NCBI RefSeq assembly: GCF_038007285.1
Contig: NZ_JBBOWX010000001.1
Location: 1,567,501 to 1,631,500, forward strand
Direction: 5' to 3'
DNA from: Sporosarcina sp. FSL K6-3457
GTDB lineage: Bacteria > Bacillota > Bacilli > Bacillales_A > Planococcaceae
DNA length: 64,000 nt
Shown here one piece after another: positions 25,310 to 35,071 of this stretch. Position 1 is the stretch's first letter. Every line of letters starts with the position of its first letter. A model generated the notes under the pieces. That model saw only the letters and a list, made by a program, of their open reading frames with translations, was not told the origin of the DNA and ran no database searches. Made by a program: the position numbers and the translations under genes.

Positions 25310-26428
25310 ATGCGTATTGGGGTTCCGAAAGAAGTTAAAAACAATGAAAATCGTGTTGCAATGACACCAGCAGGAGTTTTTAACCTGAAATCAGCAGGGC
25401 ATGAAGTCTTCATCGAAACGGGAGCAGGCATCGGGTCAAGCTTTACAGATGAAGAGTATCGTGCATCGGGTGCACAAATCGTCGCAACGGCAGAACAAGC
25501 ATGGGATACTGATATGGTCATGAAGGTAAAAGAGCCAATTGCTTCAGAGTATGGCTATTTCCGAGAAGGACTTATTCTGTTTACCTACTTGCACCTTGCA
25601 CCTGAAGTCGAACTAACAAAAGCACTGCTTGATAATAAAGTCATTGGAATTGCTTACGAAACTGTTCAACTTCCAAATAATACATTGCCTCTTCTAGCGC
25701 CAATGAGCGAAGTGGCAGGACGTATGGCGACGCAGATTGGTGCACAATATTTACAACAAACGAGCGGTGGAAAAGGAATTCTACTAGGTGGTGTACCAGG
25801 CGTTTCACGTGGTCAGGTAACGATTATTGGTGGAGGACAAGCAGGAACGAATGCGGCTCGTATCGCGGTAGGTATGGGAGCAAAAGTAACTGTATTAGAC
25901 TTGTCTGTAGATCGTCTACGTTATTTAGATGAAATCTTTGGCAACGATATTCAGACACTCGTCTCCAACCCATTCAATATTGCCGAATCTGTCAAACATT
26001 CGGATCTTGTCATTGGTGCTGTTTTGATCCCAGGGGCAAAAGCACCGAAGTTAGTGTCAGAAGATATGGTGAAATCGATGAAACCGGGTTCTGTGCTTAT
26101 TGATATTGCGATTGACCAAGGTGGCATTTTTGCAACGTCAGACCGTGTCACAACGCATGATAATCCAACATACGAAAAACATGGAATTGTTCACTATGCA
26201 GTGGCGAATATGCCAGGAGCTGTTCCGCAAACATCGACAACAGCTTTAACGAACGTGACTGTGCCATATGCACTTGAAATTGCTAACAAAGGCTATAAAC
26301 AAGCTTGTTTAGATAATCTAGCTCTTCAAAAAGGCATCAACACATTGGACGGGCATGTAACTTATCAAGCAGTAGCGGCTGATCAAGGTCTCGACTACGT
26401 AGTGGCTGAAACGTTATTAAATAGATAA
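25310..26428 (+). CDS. ald: Alanine dehydrogenase
   Basis: NAD-dependent oxidative deamination of L-alanine to pyruvate and ammonia; 372 residues. The ATG at 25310 follows GGGGGG, and the extra upstream codons from 25265 have no ribosome site. The N-terminal signature is [20 protein letters not shown]. The NAD-binding glycine loop is [16 protein letters not shown] near 171-186. The catalytic lysine is K74/75 (MVMKVKEP) and the histidine is in FTYLHLAPE near 96. In bacilli the enzyme is used for alanine catabolism and for alanine-triggered germination control. Monocistronic. Confidence 0.97.
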   Translation: MRIGVPKEVKNNENRVAMTPAGVFNLKSAGHEVFIETGAGIGSSFTDEEYRASGAQIVATAEQAWDTDMVMKVKEPIASEYGYFREGLILFTYLHLAPEVELTKALLDNKVIGIAYETVQLPNNTLPLLAPMSEVAGRMATQIGAQYLQQTSGGKGILLGGVPGVSRGQVTIIGGGQAGTNAARIAVGMGAKVTVLDLSVDRLRYLDEIFGNDIQTLVSNPFNIAESVKHSDLVIGAVLIPGAKAPKLVSEDMVKSMKPGSVLIDIAIDQGGIFATSDRVTTHDNPTYEKHGIVHYAVANMPGAVPQTSTTALTNVTVPYALEIANKGYKQACLDNLALQKGINTLDGHVTYQAVAADQGLDYVVAETLLNR

Positions 26429-26434
26429 TCAAAT

Positions 26435-26476
26435 GACAAAGGCTGCCCATCTGCAAATAGATGGACAGCCTTTTAG
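26435..26476. terminator. Bidirectional terminator between ald and the M24 peptidase
   Basis: AAAGGCTGCCCATCT / AGATGGACAGCCTTTT, nearly perfect arms. Confidence 0.85.
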
Positions 26477-26488
26477 CTTGACTGTTTG

Positions 26489-27586
26489 TTATGGCTGGAT
26501 AATTTGCAATTCTTTCGGGAACTTCGTCAGTACTTCAACACCGTTTGCGATGACGACAACATCATCTTCGATTCGAACGCCTGTGATGTCAGGATGATAA
26601 ATACCAGGTTCAATGGTAAACACCATTCCTTCTTCAAGCTCAAGTTCGTTAGTCCCTGTAATCGACGGGAATTCGTGCACGGAAATACCAAGTCCATGAC
26701 CGACGCGGTGTGTGAAATAATCACCATAACCTGCGTCATCAATAACATCCCTTGCAGCTTTATCGATTTCGAGGGCTTTGACGCCAGGTCGTACCTTATC
26801 AATGGCTGCTTGTTCTGCATTCTTCACAGTTTCATAAACTTCACGCATTTTTTCAGACGGCTCACCGAAGGCAACGGTTCGGGTAATGTCTGAACAGTAG
26901 CCATTATAGACGACACCGAGGTCAAACAGGATGAAATCTCCCTGTTGGATTTTGCGGTCCCCTGGTGTGCCATGTGGTGAGGCAGTTTTTGGACCAGAAA
27001 GAACCATCGTATCGAAGGACATTTTCTCGGCACCTTTTCTCTTCATTTCAAACTCAATTGCCATAAGTATTTCTAGTTCTGTTTTACCTTCGGCAATTTC
27101 CTTGCAGCCAACGGCAATCGCATAATCGGCCAGCTCGGCAGCTTTGCGTAAGTTAACCAGCTCATCCTCACTTTTGATATTGCGCATGCTATTTAACTGT
27201 TCGTCAAGACGAACGAATGTCGTGTCAGTCAACAGTTGTCCCATGCGTTCGAAGCGTTCAACAGTTAGATGGGATTTTTCGATGGCGATAGAAGTTGGAA
27301 GATTCCCGCGTTTGCGAACAGCCTCCATGACAACATCCCAAGCATCCTGTGTATCTTCGTGTCCGACTGCTTCAAAAGACCAGCCAGCTGCCTTCACATC
27401 AGGCACTTCCATCAATGGGCAAATGATAAAAGGCTCGGCATCCTTGAATACCATAACGCCCAATAACCGTTCATGTGGATTGCTGTGGAATCCAGTAATG
27501 TAGAAGACATTATCAGGCGTTGTGATAAAAGCAGCGTCTACATGCTCATTGTGCAAATATTGTTGAATTTCTTTCACTTTACTCAC
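26489..27586 (-). CDS. M24-family Xaa-Pro aminopeptidase/dipeptidase
   Basis: Metallopeptidase with the pita-bread fold that removes N-terminal residues next to proline; 365 residues. The N-terminal creatinase-like domain (about 1-130, with ITTPDNVFYITGFHSNPHERLL) is followed by the catalytic domain. The metal ligands are the aspartates in FILFDLGVVYNGYCSDITRT, the histidine in HRVGHGLGISVHE, and the glutamates in FTIEPGIY and GVRIEDDV. The GTG start lies 8 bp after AAAGGAGG. Closest to PepQ/YqhT-type proteins; the exact substrate class cannot be fixed from sequence alone. Confidence 0.88.
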   Translation of the reverse strand: MSKVKEIQQYLHNEHVDAAFITTPDNVFYITGFHSNPHERLLGVMVFKDAEPFIICPLMEVPDVKAAGWSFEAVGHEDTQDAWDVVMEAVRKRGNLPTSIAIEKSHLTVERFERMGQLLTDTTFVRLDEQLNSMRNIKSEDELVNLRKAAELADYAIAVGCKEIAEGKTELEILMAIEFEMKRKGAEKMSFDTMVLSGPKTASPHGTPGDRKIQQGDFILFDLGVVYNGYCSDITRTVAFGEPSEKMREVYETVKNAEQAAIDKVRPGVKALEIDKAARDVIDDAGYGDYFTHRVGHGLGISVHEFPSITGTNELELEEGMVFTIEPGIYHPDITGVRIEDDVVVIANGVEVLTKFPKELQIIQP

Positions 27587-27692
27587 TCAAATGACCTCCT
27601 TTTTGTATAATACAATCATAACAAAAAAGAGGGTTTTCGGGTTGAATAACGAAAAATATAGCTAGTGGATAAAAAACGGAGGAGATATTTTT

Positions 27693-28373
27693 ATGCAGAT
27701 TTCATATCATGGACATTCCATTGTAAAAATAATGACGGGTAACTATATGATTATCATTGATCCATTCATTACAGGAAATAAGCTAACGGACTTAGTTGTT
27801 GGCGATGAAAAGCCGGATATTATAGTGCTAACGCATGGGCATAATGATCATGTTGGCGATACAGTTGCGCTTGCCAAAGCAAGTGATGCACTTGTCATTG
27901 CAACCTTTGAACTTGCTGTCTACCTTGGATGGCAAGGTGTGAAAACGCATGGTATGAACATTGGTGGTGCGTGTACATTTGATTTTGGAACTGTAAAATA
28001 TACGCAAGCATTTCATAGTTCGTCTTATGAGACGGAAGAGAATGACATTATCTATACAGGGATGCCGGCGGGGATTTTATTGACAGTGGAAGGGAAAACA
28101 ATCTATCACGCGGGAGATACAGCAGTTTTTGGGGATATGGAGATGATTGGCAAGCGTCATCCGATTGATGTGGCTTTCTTACCGATTGGTGATAATTTCA
28201 CAATGGGCCCTGAGGATGCAGCTTATGCTGTAGAGTTGCTGAATCCGCAAGTAACGGTTCCGATTCATTTCAACACATTTCCGCCGATTGAGCAGGATCC
28301 AGAAGTATTTAAAGAACTTGTGACCAATCATGCGGTGAAAATTATGCAGGTGGGCGAGTCGTTTGAATGTTGA
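27693..28373 (+). CDS. ytkL: UPF0173 metal-dependent hydrolase YtkL
   Basis: 226-residue metallo-beta-lactamase-fold enzyme. The zinc motif is [12 protein letters not shown] near residues 47-58, with further ligands HSS near 110 and [11 protein letters not shown] near 138. [15 protein letters not shown] is diagnostic of the family. The substrate is unknown. GGAGGAG precedes the ATG. It lies divergent from the M24 peptidase and upstream of ytoI, as in B. subtilis. Confidence 0.92.
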   Translation: MQISYHGHSIVKIMTGNYMIIIDPFITGNKLTDLVVGDEKPDIIVLTHGHNDHVGDTVALAKASDALVIATFELAVYLGWQGVKTHGMNIGGACTFDFGTVKYTQAFHSSSYETEENDIIYTGMPAGILLTVEGKTIYHAGDTAVFGDMEMIGKRHPIDVAFLPIGDNFTMGPEDAAYAVELLNPQVTVPIHFNTFPPIEQDPEVFKELVTNHAVKIMQVGESFEC

Positions 28374-28491
28374 ACAGTTGAAGCGATTTTTATTCACACT
28401 GTAGTCACTCCCTAGCCCTCAGGCATCTTGCGCTTTTCTTTCCCTTTTGTGGTAGAATGACTGTAAGGTCATGATAGGAAAAGGTGAAAAC

Positions 28492-29799
28492 ATGGCGACG
28501 AAGCATGAATTGATATTGCAACATATTGAAGGGCTTGCCGTAGGTGAAAAAATATCTGTTCGCCAAGTAGCCCGTGCGCTGTCTGTCAGCGAGGGAACGG
28601 CATATCGAGCCATTAAGGAAGCGGAGAACCAAAAACTCGTCAATACAATCGAGCGTGTAGGTACGATCCGAATCGAGAAGAAAAAGAAGGAAAATATTGA
28701 ACGGCTGACATTTGCAGAAGTGCTGAATATTGTCGACGGTCTTGTGCTTGGCGGACGTGGAGGTTTACACAAAACGTTAACCAAGTTTGTGATTGGTGCG
28801 ATGCAGTTAGACGACATGATGCGCTATATTGACGCGGGCAGTCTGTTAATTGTTGGCAATCGATTAAAGGCGCATGAAACAGCTCTGTTGGCGGGTGCAG
28901 CCGTGCTGGTTACGGGTGGATTTGATGCAACAGATGACGTGAAAAAATTAGCGGATGAGCTGGAACTACCAGTTATTTCGACAAGCTATGACACGTTTAC
29001 TGTGGCCACCATGTTAAACCGCGCGATTTACGATCAGTTGATTGAGAAAGAGATTTTACTGGTCGAGGATATTTTGACGCCGCTAGCAGAAACAATCACC
29101 TTGTCAACAAAGGACAAGGTTACCCATTTCAATGAAGTCAACCGTAAGACATCTCACTCGGGTTATCCTGTCATTGAAAAAGGTGGCAAACTCGTAGGAA
29201 TTATTACTTCACGCGATGCTATCGGTAAATCGGCTGATGACTTGATTGAGAAAGTAATGACGCGTCATCCCATTACGGTTACAGGCAAGACAAGCGTTGC
29301 GTCAGCAGGGCATAGCATGATTTGGGAAGGGATTGACTTGATGCCTGTTGTGACGGAGGCGGGGATGCTTGCAGGGATTATTAGTAGGCAGGATGTTTTA
29401 AAAGCATTCCAAATGACGCATCGTCAACCACAACAAGGGGAAACCATTGATGATATCGTCAAAAATCAAATGAAAACCTCGACGGATCAGCAAATGACTG
29501 TCGAATTTACGGTTATTCCACAGATGACAAACCAATTCGGTTCGTTGTCATATGGTGCATTGACAACATTATTGACCGAAGCAGGGAATAGGGCTATCAA
29601 AATGCGCAAGCGCGGGGAAAGTGTTCCTGAAAATATGACATTATATTTCATTAAACATGTTCAATTAGGCAGTGTCGTTGTTGTGGAGCCACGTATTTTG
29701 CATATGAGCAGACGATTTGTCAAAGTAGATTTCGATATTCTATCAGAAGGCGATCTTGTGGCAAAGGCTGTGTTTATGTACCAACTGTTTGAACGTTAA
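28492..29799 (+). CDS. ytoI: HTH-DRTGG-CBS-hotdog regulatory protein YtoI
   Basis: 435-residue multidomain protein. An N-terminal winged helix-turn-helix (about 1-65, with ISVRQVARALSVSEGTAYRA) is followed by a DRTGG domain (about 75-180), two CBS domains (about 195-310, binding adenine nucleotides) and a C-terminal hotdog/thioesterase-like domain (about 325-435, YGALTTLLTEAGNRA). This set suggests transcription control tuned by nucleotide or acyl-CoA; no target is known. The start at 28492 follows AAAAGGTG; the upstream ATG (28471) lacks a ribosome site. It has its own terminator. Confidence 0.9.
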   Translation: MATKHELILQHIEGLAVGEKISVRQVARALSVSEGTAYRAIKEAENQKLVNTIERVGTIRIEKKKKENIERLTFAEVLNIVDGLVLGGRGGLHKTLTKFVIGAMQLDDMMRYIDAGSLLIVGNRLKAHETALLAGAAVLVTGGFDATDDVKKLADELELPVISTSYDTFTVATMLNRAIYDQLIEKEILLVEDILTPLAETITLSTKDKVTHFNEVNRKTSHSGYPVIEKGGKLVGIITSRDAIGKSADDLIEKVMTRHPITVTGKTSVASAGHSMIWEGIDLMPVVTEAGMLAGIISRQDVLKAFQMTHRQPQQGETIDDIVKNQMKTSTDQQMTVEFTVIPQMTNQFGSLSYGALTTLLTEAGNRAIKMRKRGESVPENMTLYFIKHVQLGSVVVVEPRILHMSRRFVKVDFDILSEGDLVAKAVFMYQLFER

Positions 29800-29818
29800 G
29801 GTTGGTTATTAGAAGTAA

Positions 29819-29863
29819 AAAGAACAAAAACTGATGCACGAAAGCGCATCAGTTTTTGTTCAA
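29819..29863. terminator. Bidirectional terminator between ytoI and ytpI
   Basis: GAACAAAAACTGATGC / GCATCAGTTTTTGTTC with a GAAA-type loop. Confidence 0.85.
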
Positions 29864-30163
29864 CTCATGTTCCTCATCTACGAAGCTTAAATAATGTTTA
29901 TAGGCACGGTAATTGAAAATACCAACATAAGCCCCGAGTGCGATGAATAGGGCAGCAATTACATATGTTACAATTCCGTCAAAAAGGATTAGTTGATTGA
30001 TTCCGAAAAATAATAGCAGTCCACCGAGTGAGGAGCCGGCCATGCTGGCAAACATTTTTTTGCGGATAGGAAATACCGATCTTGTTCTAAATTGTCGGGT
30101 CTTGAAATAGAAATAGAAGACACCAGAAGCGATAATCAGAAATACTAAAATGAAATTGAACAT
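29849..30163 (-). CDS. ytpI: YtpI-like membrane protein
   Basis: 104 residues with three hydrophobic segments (about 2-20, 37-57 and 63-84). Function unknown. The charged tail is short (SFVDEEHELNKN). The order ytoI-ytpI-nrnA is conserved in Bacillales and supports the name. Its stop lies within the arm of the shared terminator. Divergent from nrnA. Confidence 0.82.
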   Translation of the reverse strand: MFNFILVFLIIASGVFYFYFKTRQFRTRSVFPIRKKMFASMAGSSLGGLLLFFGINQLILFDGIVTYVIAALFIALGAYVGIFNYRAYKHYLSFVDEEHELNKN

Positions 30164-30255
30164 AAAAGCCCTCCATAAAATACAAACTTCTTTTATTGTA
30201 GCGGCTTTTAGAATGAAATGCGACTCGAATATGTCGAGACCTGGAGGAAACAGAA

Positions 30256-31191
30256 ATGAAAAGACAAATCATTGACACAATTGAAAAGTACGATAAAATC
30301 ATTATTCATCGTCATGTAAGGCCTGATCCAGATGCATATGGGTCTCAAATGGGCTTAAAGGAATTGATCCAAGCGAATTACCCTGGGAAACAAGTATATG
30401 CGGTAGGAGCTCATGATGAATCACTGACATACTTAGCGCGTCCCGATCAAGTTGACCAAGCCTTGTACGAGGGGGCACTTGTCATTATTACGGATACAGG
30501 CAATACGGAACGGATTGATGGGGAATTTTATACACAAGGTGATCTTCTTGTGAAAATTGATCATCATCCAGATGCGGATCCTTATGGAGATGTAAAATGG
30601 GTGAATACGTCTTCGAGTTCAACTTCAGAAATGATTCATTCGTTGTTTGAAGTAGGACAGGCGGAGTATGGTTGGACGATGACGACGGATGCAGCAAGAT
30701 TGCTGTTTGCGGGAATTGTCGGAGATACGGGGCGTTTCATGTTCCCGAGTACGTCAGTTCACACGTTTGAAGTCGCAAGTGATCTGATTAAATTTGATTT
30801 TGATCGTTCGGAATTATTTGCAGGCATGTACGAAGTGAAGCGAGAATTACTACATCTCAAAGGCTATATTTATCAAAACTTTAAGATGGATGATAATGGA
30901 GCAGCCTTCGTTAAAATAGATAAGGCTATATTGGCACAGTTTAATGTGACGGCTTCCGACACTTCTCAGCTTGTGGGAGCGCTTGGGGACGTGAAAGGGA
31001 TTTGTGCATGGGTCATTTTCATTGAGGAAGAGGATCAGATTCGTGTGAGATTGCGCTCGAAAGGCCCTGTTATTAACAAGTTAGCTGCTCAATTCGGGGG
31101 TGGGGGACATCCACTTGCTTCTGGGGCATCTGTCCATTCATGGGAAGAGGCAGATGAAGTCATCGCAGAGTTAAAGAAATTATGTGAGTAA
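30256..31191 (+). CDS. nrnA: Nano-RNase / pAp phosphatase NrnA (DHH/DHHA1)
   Basis: Degrades 2-5 nucleotide RNAs and dephosphorylates 3'-phosphoadenosine 5'-phosphate (links to sulfate metabolism). 311 residues. The DHH motifs are IIIHRHVRPDPDAYGSQMGL (manganese ligands H, D), the segment ITDTGN near 80, and KIDHHPDADPYGD near 103. The DHHA1 domain carries the substrate-binding GGGGHPLASGAS near 283. The ATG follows TGGAGG. The dnaE ribosome site begins 9 bp after the stop, so the two genes are co-transcribed. Confidence 0.94.
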   Translation: MKRQIIDTIEKYDKIIIHRHVRPDPDAYGSQMGLKELIQANYPGKQVYAVGAHDESLTYLARPDQVDQALYEGALVIITDTGNTERIDGEFYTQGDLLVKIDHHPDADPYGDVKWVNTSSSSTSEMIHSLFEVGQAEYGWTMTTDAARLLFAGIVGDTGRFMFPSTSVHTFEVASDLIKFDFDRSELFAGMYEVKRELLHLKGYIYQNFKMDDNGAAFVKIDKAILAQFNVTASDTSQLVGALGDVKGICAWVIFIEEEDQIRVRLRSKGPVINKLAAQFGGGGHPLASGASVHSWEEADEVIAELKKLCE

Positions 31192-31213
31192 AAAAACGGG
31201 CGGAGGGATTGCA

Positions 31214-34200
31214 TTGACACTTGTCTATCCGCAAGTAGTGACTGGCGCAGATCTTTTGCGCGGTATCATAAAGCTCGATCGGCTAGCCCCACTTCTGCAA
31301 AGGAGAGGGGCTACCTCTGTTGCCATCGTCAATTCGAAATTATACGGGATTCGTTCGTTTTATAATGTGATGAAGAAATATGGGGTTCGCCCTGTTATCG
31401 GCTTATCCATTTATGTGGAGGTCAGTGAGACAGAGGCTGTTCTGTTATACATTTATGCAAAAGATGACCAAGGCTATCGTAATTTGTTGAAGATGAGTAG
31501 TGCTGTAGCTGTCAGAGATGCTGAAACACTCCCCCTTCATTGGCTGAAAGCTTATAGTGCGGGATGTGTCATTATTTGTTCGGTGACGGATACTTCCTGG
31601 AGTGGGTTTTACGACAAAGAAGTATTTCAACGTGTTGTAACGAGTTGTGGCGGGGCGGCGGTTGCGCTAGGGATTAGTAGAGCAGGGGGCGTTAAGCATC
31701 CGGATGAAGAGAATATGGAGGCGATAGCGGAGGCAATACATATCCCTATCGTCGCGGTCCATGAATCTCGTTTTCTCAATAAGGATGATGCTTTTGCTTA
31801 CGAGGTGGCGGACGCAATTCGGACAGGGTATAAGCTAAATGATCCAGCAAGACCGGAACATAATCAGCAAGCTGCATATGTTCCGGAAGAGAGTGAATTG
31901 GTGGAATGGTTTATGGATAGACCACAATGGCTCGAAAATATGTCTGATCTGCTAATGTCCTGTGATGTTAGTTTGCCAGCAAGTCAATCGCTCATGCCTG
32001 TATTTCCAGTTCCGGTTGGGGAGACAGTCACTTCTTTATTGGAGAAGAACAGCGTAGCTGGCTTGCAGCGAAGACTTGGGACGGTAGAGGGGACTTATGT
32101 AGAGCGTCTTCGCTATGAAATTACAATCATTAGTAGTATGGGCTTTGCAGATTATTTTCTTATTGTTGAAGATTTTATGCGTTATGCGAAGGACAATCAC
32201 ATCTTAACCGGCCCTGGCCGGGGATCATCTGCGGGCTCACTCGTTGCATTTGCACTTGGGATAACAGATGTCGATCCCATTAAATATGGACTCATATTTG
32301 AACGATTTCTAAATCCAGATCGCGTGACAATGCCTGATATTGATATTGACTTTGCAGATAATCGGCGTGCTGAAGTGATTGACTACGTGGCGCAGAAATA
32401 CGGCAAAACGCATGTGGCACAAATTATAACATTTGGCACGCTTTCAGCACGGTCTGTTGCTCGCAATGTGGCACGCGTATTTGATTTTACGAACGAAGAA
32501 ATGGCTTTCTTATCGAAGGAAATCCCAGCGAGACATGCGGGGACATTGGAAGAGGCAGTAGGGCAATCGAAGGCACTTCGTGATTGGCTGGAAATTGACC
32601 CAGTGCGTAGTAAGTGGTTAAAAGCGGCAGCAACCATTGAAGGGCTCCCTCGCAATGCATCCACACATGCGGCAGGTGTTATTTTATCTCCCGTACCGCT
32701 TGTGGAAATTGTTCCGTTGCAAGGTGGAGGAGATGAAATTTACCTTACGCAATGGCCAATGGGAGATGTTGAAGCACAAGGCTTATTGAAAATGGATTTC
32801 CTCGGTTTACGTAATTTAACTTTATTGGACCGAATTAGGTCGATGATTCAGTATGACAAACGAATTCGCTTGGACTTTGAAGCTATTCCCCTCGACGATG
32901 AAAAAACATTTAACCTTTTCAGAGCGGGTGATATGACGGGGATTTTTCAATTTGAATCTGAGGGCATGAGAGAGGCATTACGGTTAATTCAGCCGACTAC
33001 ATTTGAGGATCTATTTGCTATTAATGCCTTGTATCGTCCAGGTCCAATGGACAATATTCCCTTATATAGTCGCAGGAAGAACGGTAAAGAACAAGTCACG
33101 TATCTTCATCCACAACTTGAGTCGGTATTGAAGGAAACGCATGGAGTGATTATTTATCAAGAACAAATTATGCAAATAGCCGTGCGTATTGCGGGGTTCT
33201 CGATGGGAGAAGCAGATTTGTTGAGAAGGTCCATTAGTAAGAAAAACCGTGATACTTTGCAAGAAGGCCGTGCGCGCTTTACACAAGGTGCCATGAAGAA
33301 TGGATTTCCGGAGAGTGCAGCTGTTGCCGTTTATGATTTGATTGTGAAATTTGCGGATTATGGATTTCCGAAAAGTCATGCGGTTGCATACTCACTTATT
33401 TCGTATCGATTGGGTTATTTAAAGGCGAATGAGCCCGCGTATTTTTACGCGGCACTGCTGTCGTCGACAACGGGTAACAATGAGAAGACGATGGAGTTGC
33501 TACGTGAATCGAAGGCACGCGGTATCCAAGTTTTTCCGCCGTCTGTGAAGCATAGTCAATATATGTACACCGTTGAAAACGGAGCAATCCGCATGGGCTT
33601 AGGGGCAATTAAGGGCGTGACACCTGTATTTTTCGGGGTGCTTAAAGAGGCTAGAAAGTCTGGTGGTAACTGGAAGACCTTGTTTGAAATGGCGGAAGGA
33701 CTTGGCGTAGAGGCTTTTACAGAGAAGACAATCAATCCACTTGTTAAAGCTGGTGCGCTCGATGAATTTGGCCAATCACGGACTGTGTTACTGGCATCCA
33801 TTAAAGGGGCAATCAGTCATCTCTTATTTGGCGGGGAGGCAAGCCCAAAGTATACGCCGGCTGAAAGTCAGGAGCGTATGGAGGCGCTGGAATCAGAGAA
33901 GGAAGTACTCGGTTTCTATCTTTCTGATCATCCCGCTACAGAAATGAAAGAGGTATTAGGCGGAGGATTTAACGCTATTTCCACGCTTTCCACCGTCAAG
34001 GAACGTGAACAAGTGAAAATTGCAGGCCTTGTTACTGATATTAAACGTATCCGTACGAAAAAAGGGGAGGCAATGGCGTTTGTCACGCTTCAAGATGAAA
34101 CAGGTGATATTTCGTGTACCTTCTTCCCGAGGCAATATGCAGTTTCAGCCAATCAGCTTGTTGAAATGACATGGATTCAACTGGAGGGGACTGTTGAACG

Positions 34201-34249
34201 TCATAGGGGGAAGCCGCAAATACTTGTGCAGCAGGCAAAAAATAAGTAA
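31214..34249 (+). CDS. dnaE: DNA polymerase III alpha subunit DnaE
   Basis: Second replicative polymerase of low-GC Gram-positives; extends lagging-strand primers. The TTG at 31214 lies 6 bp after GGAGGG and fits better than the in-frame ATG at 31184, which overlaps nrnA and lacks a ribosome site; 1011 residues. The polymerase aspartates are in MPDIDIDF (residues 374-380 for PDIDIDF), with GPGRGSSAGSLV before it and ALYRPGPM and the thumb/fingers regions after. A helix-hairpin-helix and an OB-fold (VKIAGLVTDIKRIRTKKG) close the protein. The N-terminal PHP domain is degenerate: the usual HxH start motif reads LVYPQV, and the TDH position reads VNSK. Confidence 0.95.
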   Translation: MTLVYPQVVTGADLLRGIIKLDRLAPLLQRRGATSVAIVNSKLYGIRSFYNVMKKYGVRPVIGLSIYVEVSETEAVLLYIYAKDDQGYRNLLKMSSAVAVRDAETLPLHWLKAYSAGCVIICSVTDTSWSGFYDKEVFQRVVTSCGGAAVALGISRAGGVKHPDEENMEAIAEAIHIPIVAVHESRFLNKDDAFAYEVADAIRTGYKLNDPARPEHNQQAAYVPEESELVEWFMDRPQWLENMSDLLMSCDVSLPASQSLMPVFPVPVGETVTSLLEKNSVAGLQRRLGTVEGTYVERLRYEITIISSMGFADYFLIVEDFMRYAKDNHILTGPGRGSSAGSLVAFALGITDVDPIKYGLIFERFLNPDRVTMPDIDIDFADNRRAEVIDYVAQKYGKTHVAQIITFGTLSARSVARNVARVFDFTNEEMAFLSKEIPARHAGTLEEAVGQSKALRDWLEIDPVRSKWLKAAATIEGLPRNASTHAAGVILSPVPLVEIVPLQGGGDEIYLTQWPMGDVEAQGLLKMDFLGLRNLTLLDRIRSMIQYDKRIRLDFEAIPLDDEKTFNLFRAGDMTGIFQFESEGMREALRLIQPTTFEDLFAINALYRPGPMDNIPLYSRRKNGKEQVTYLHPQLESVLKETHGVIIYQEQIMQIAVRIAGFSMGEADLLRRSISKKNRDTLQEGRARFTQGAMKNGFPESAAVAVYDLIVKFADYGFPKSHAVAYSLISYRLGYLKANEPAYFYAALLSSTTGNNEKTMELLRESKARGIQVFPPSVKHSQYMYTVENGAIRMGLGAIKGVTPVFFGVLKEARKSGGNWKTLFEMAEGLGVEAFTEKTINPLVKAGALDEFGQSRTVLLASIKGAISHLLFGGEASPKYTPAESQERMEALESEKEVLGFYLSDHPATEMKEVLGGGFNAISTLSTVKEREQVKIAGLVTDIKRIRTKKGEAMAFVTLQDETGDISCTFFPRQYAVSANQLVEMTWIQLEGTVERHRGKPQILVQQAKNK

Positions 34250-34284
34250 GGGGCTTGCGTAATGTGGATGCAGGCCTCTTTTTA
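34246..34284 (+). terminator. dnaE terminator
   Basis: AAGGGGCTTGC / GCAGGCCTCTTTTT stem with G-U pairs, overlapping the dnaE stop, then T-rich sequence. Confidence 0.65.
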
Positions 34285-34355
34285 CTTTGAAGATATTCGA
34301 CGTTTTCTATTTTTCACTTTACGGCGTGCACTCTTTTCTGTATGCTATAAACAGA

Positions 34356-34370
34356 AGTGGTCAGACCACT
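34356..34370. promoter_or_regulatory. FadR/GntR-type operator
   Basis: A perfect 15-bp palindrome, AGTGGTCAGACCACT, contains TGGTCAGACCA, an exact match to the FadR-subfamily consensus TnGTnnnACnA. It lies just downstream of a TGTATGCT extended -10-like box (34339-34346) and about 42 bp before the GntR gene, so it is placed to autoregulate the gntR-accD-accA transcript. Confidence 0.65.
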
Positions 34371-34411
34371 ATTCATTTCATTTGTTATTTTATTTTCTAG
34401 AGGGGCCGCGC

Positions 34412-35071
34412 ATGCAAAATCCAAAACCATCATCGAAAATGTTTCTTGATATTGTCGGTGAACTAAGAATAATCATTAAAGAAGAAGGCATAAAAACCGG
34501 TGGAAAATTACCATCAGAACGGGAATTGGCGGAACGTTTACAGGCGGGGAGATCGACAATCCGTGAAGCGTTACGAAGTTTGGAGCTACTTGGACTGATT
34601 GAAACACGCCGTGGAGAAGGGACTTTTCTTGTAGATTTTCAGAAACACCAGCTTGTTGAAGTGCTTGCCGCATTCATCATGCAACAACCCAAGTCCGTCA
34701 TGGATGTGCAAGAAACAAGAAGGATTCATGAGACGGCTGCGATTGTATTGGTCTGCAAGGATAGCTCGTTACGGTCATTGCCTGTATGGAAAAGTTTGCT
34801 TGCGAAAATCGAAATGGATGGGGAAATACTCCGTGAGGATATCATTCGTGAAATGATTATTGCAACCGGAAATCGATTATCGCTTAAAATCTGGTTTTTA
34901 TTGAAACAATATAGTAGGGTACCTTATCAAGAAATGACGGGTGCTGAAGAAAATAACATCGTTAAAGAAATACTTAACCATTTGCTTGACGGCGATGAAT
35001 TGAAAACACTGAAAGCCTATTCGGAATGGATGGAGCTAGTTGAAGGCGAAAGAGGGGAAAGAAAGTCATGA
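34412..35071 (+). CDS. GntR-family regulator (FadR/FCD-like) ahead of accDA
   Basis: 219-residue transcription factor. The ATG at 34412 follows AGAGGGG; the longer frame from 34262 runs through the promoter. The N-terminal winged helix (about 10-80) has the GntR signature [26 protein letters not shown] followed by [12 protein letters not shown]. The C-terminal part (about 85-219) is an all-helical ligand-binding domain, probably FCD-like but short. Its stop overlaps the accD start (ATGA). Position and operator suggest it senses an acyl-CoA or a central metabolite and tunes malonyl-CoA supply; this is an inference. Confidence 0.85.
   Translation: MQNPKPSSKMFLDIVGELRIIIKEEGIKTGGKLPSERELAERLQAGRSTIREALRSLELLGLIETRRGEGTFLVDFQKHQLVEVLAAFIMQQPKSVMDVQETRRIHETAAIVLVCKDSSLRSLPVWKSLLAKIEMDGEILREDIIREMIIATGNRLSLKIWFLLKQYSRVPYQEMTGAEENNIVKEILNHLLDGDELKTLKAYSEWMELVEGERGERKS

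Noticed and set aside
31184..31213. ATG at 31184 as dnaE start
   Set aside because: It overlaps nrnA and lacks a ribosome site; the TTG at 31214 has GGAGGG at ideal spacing.
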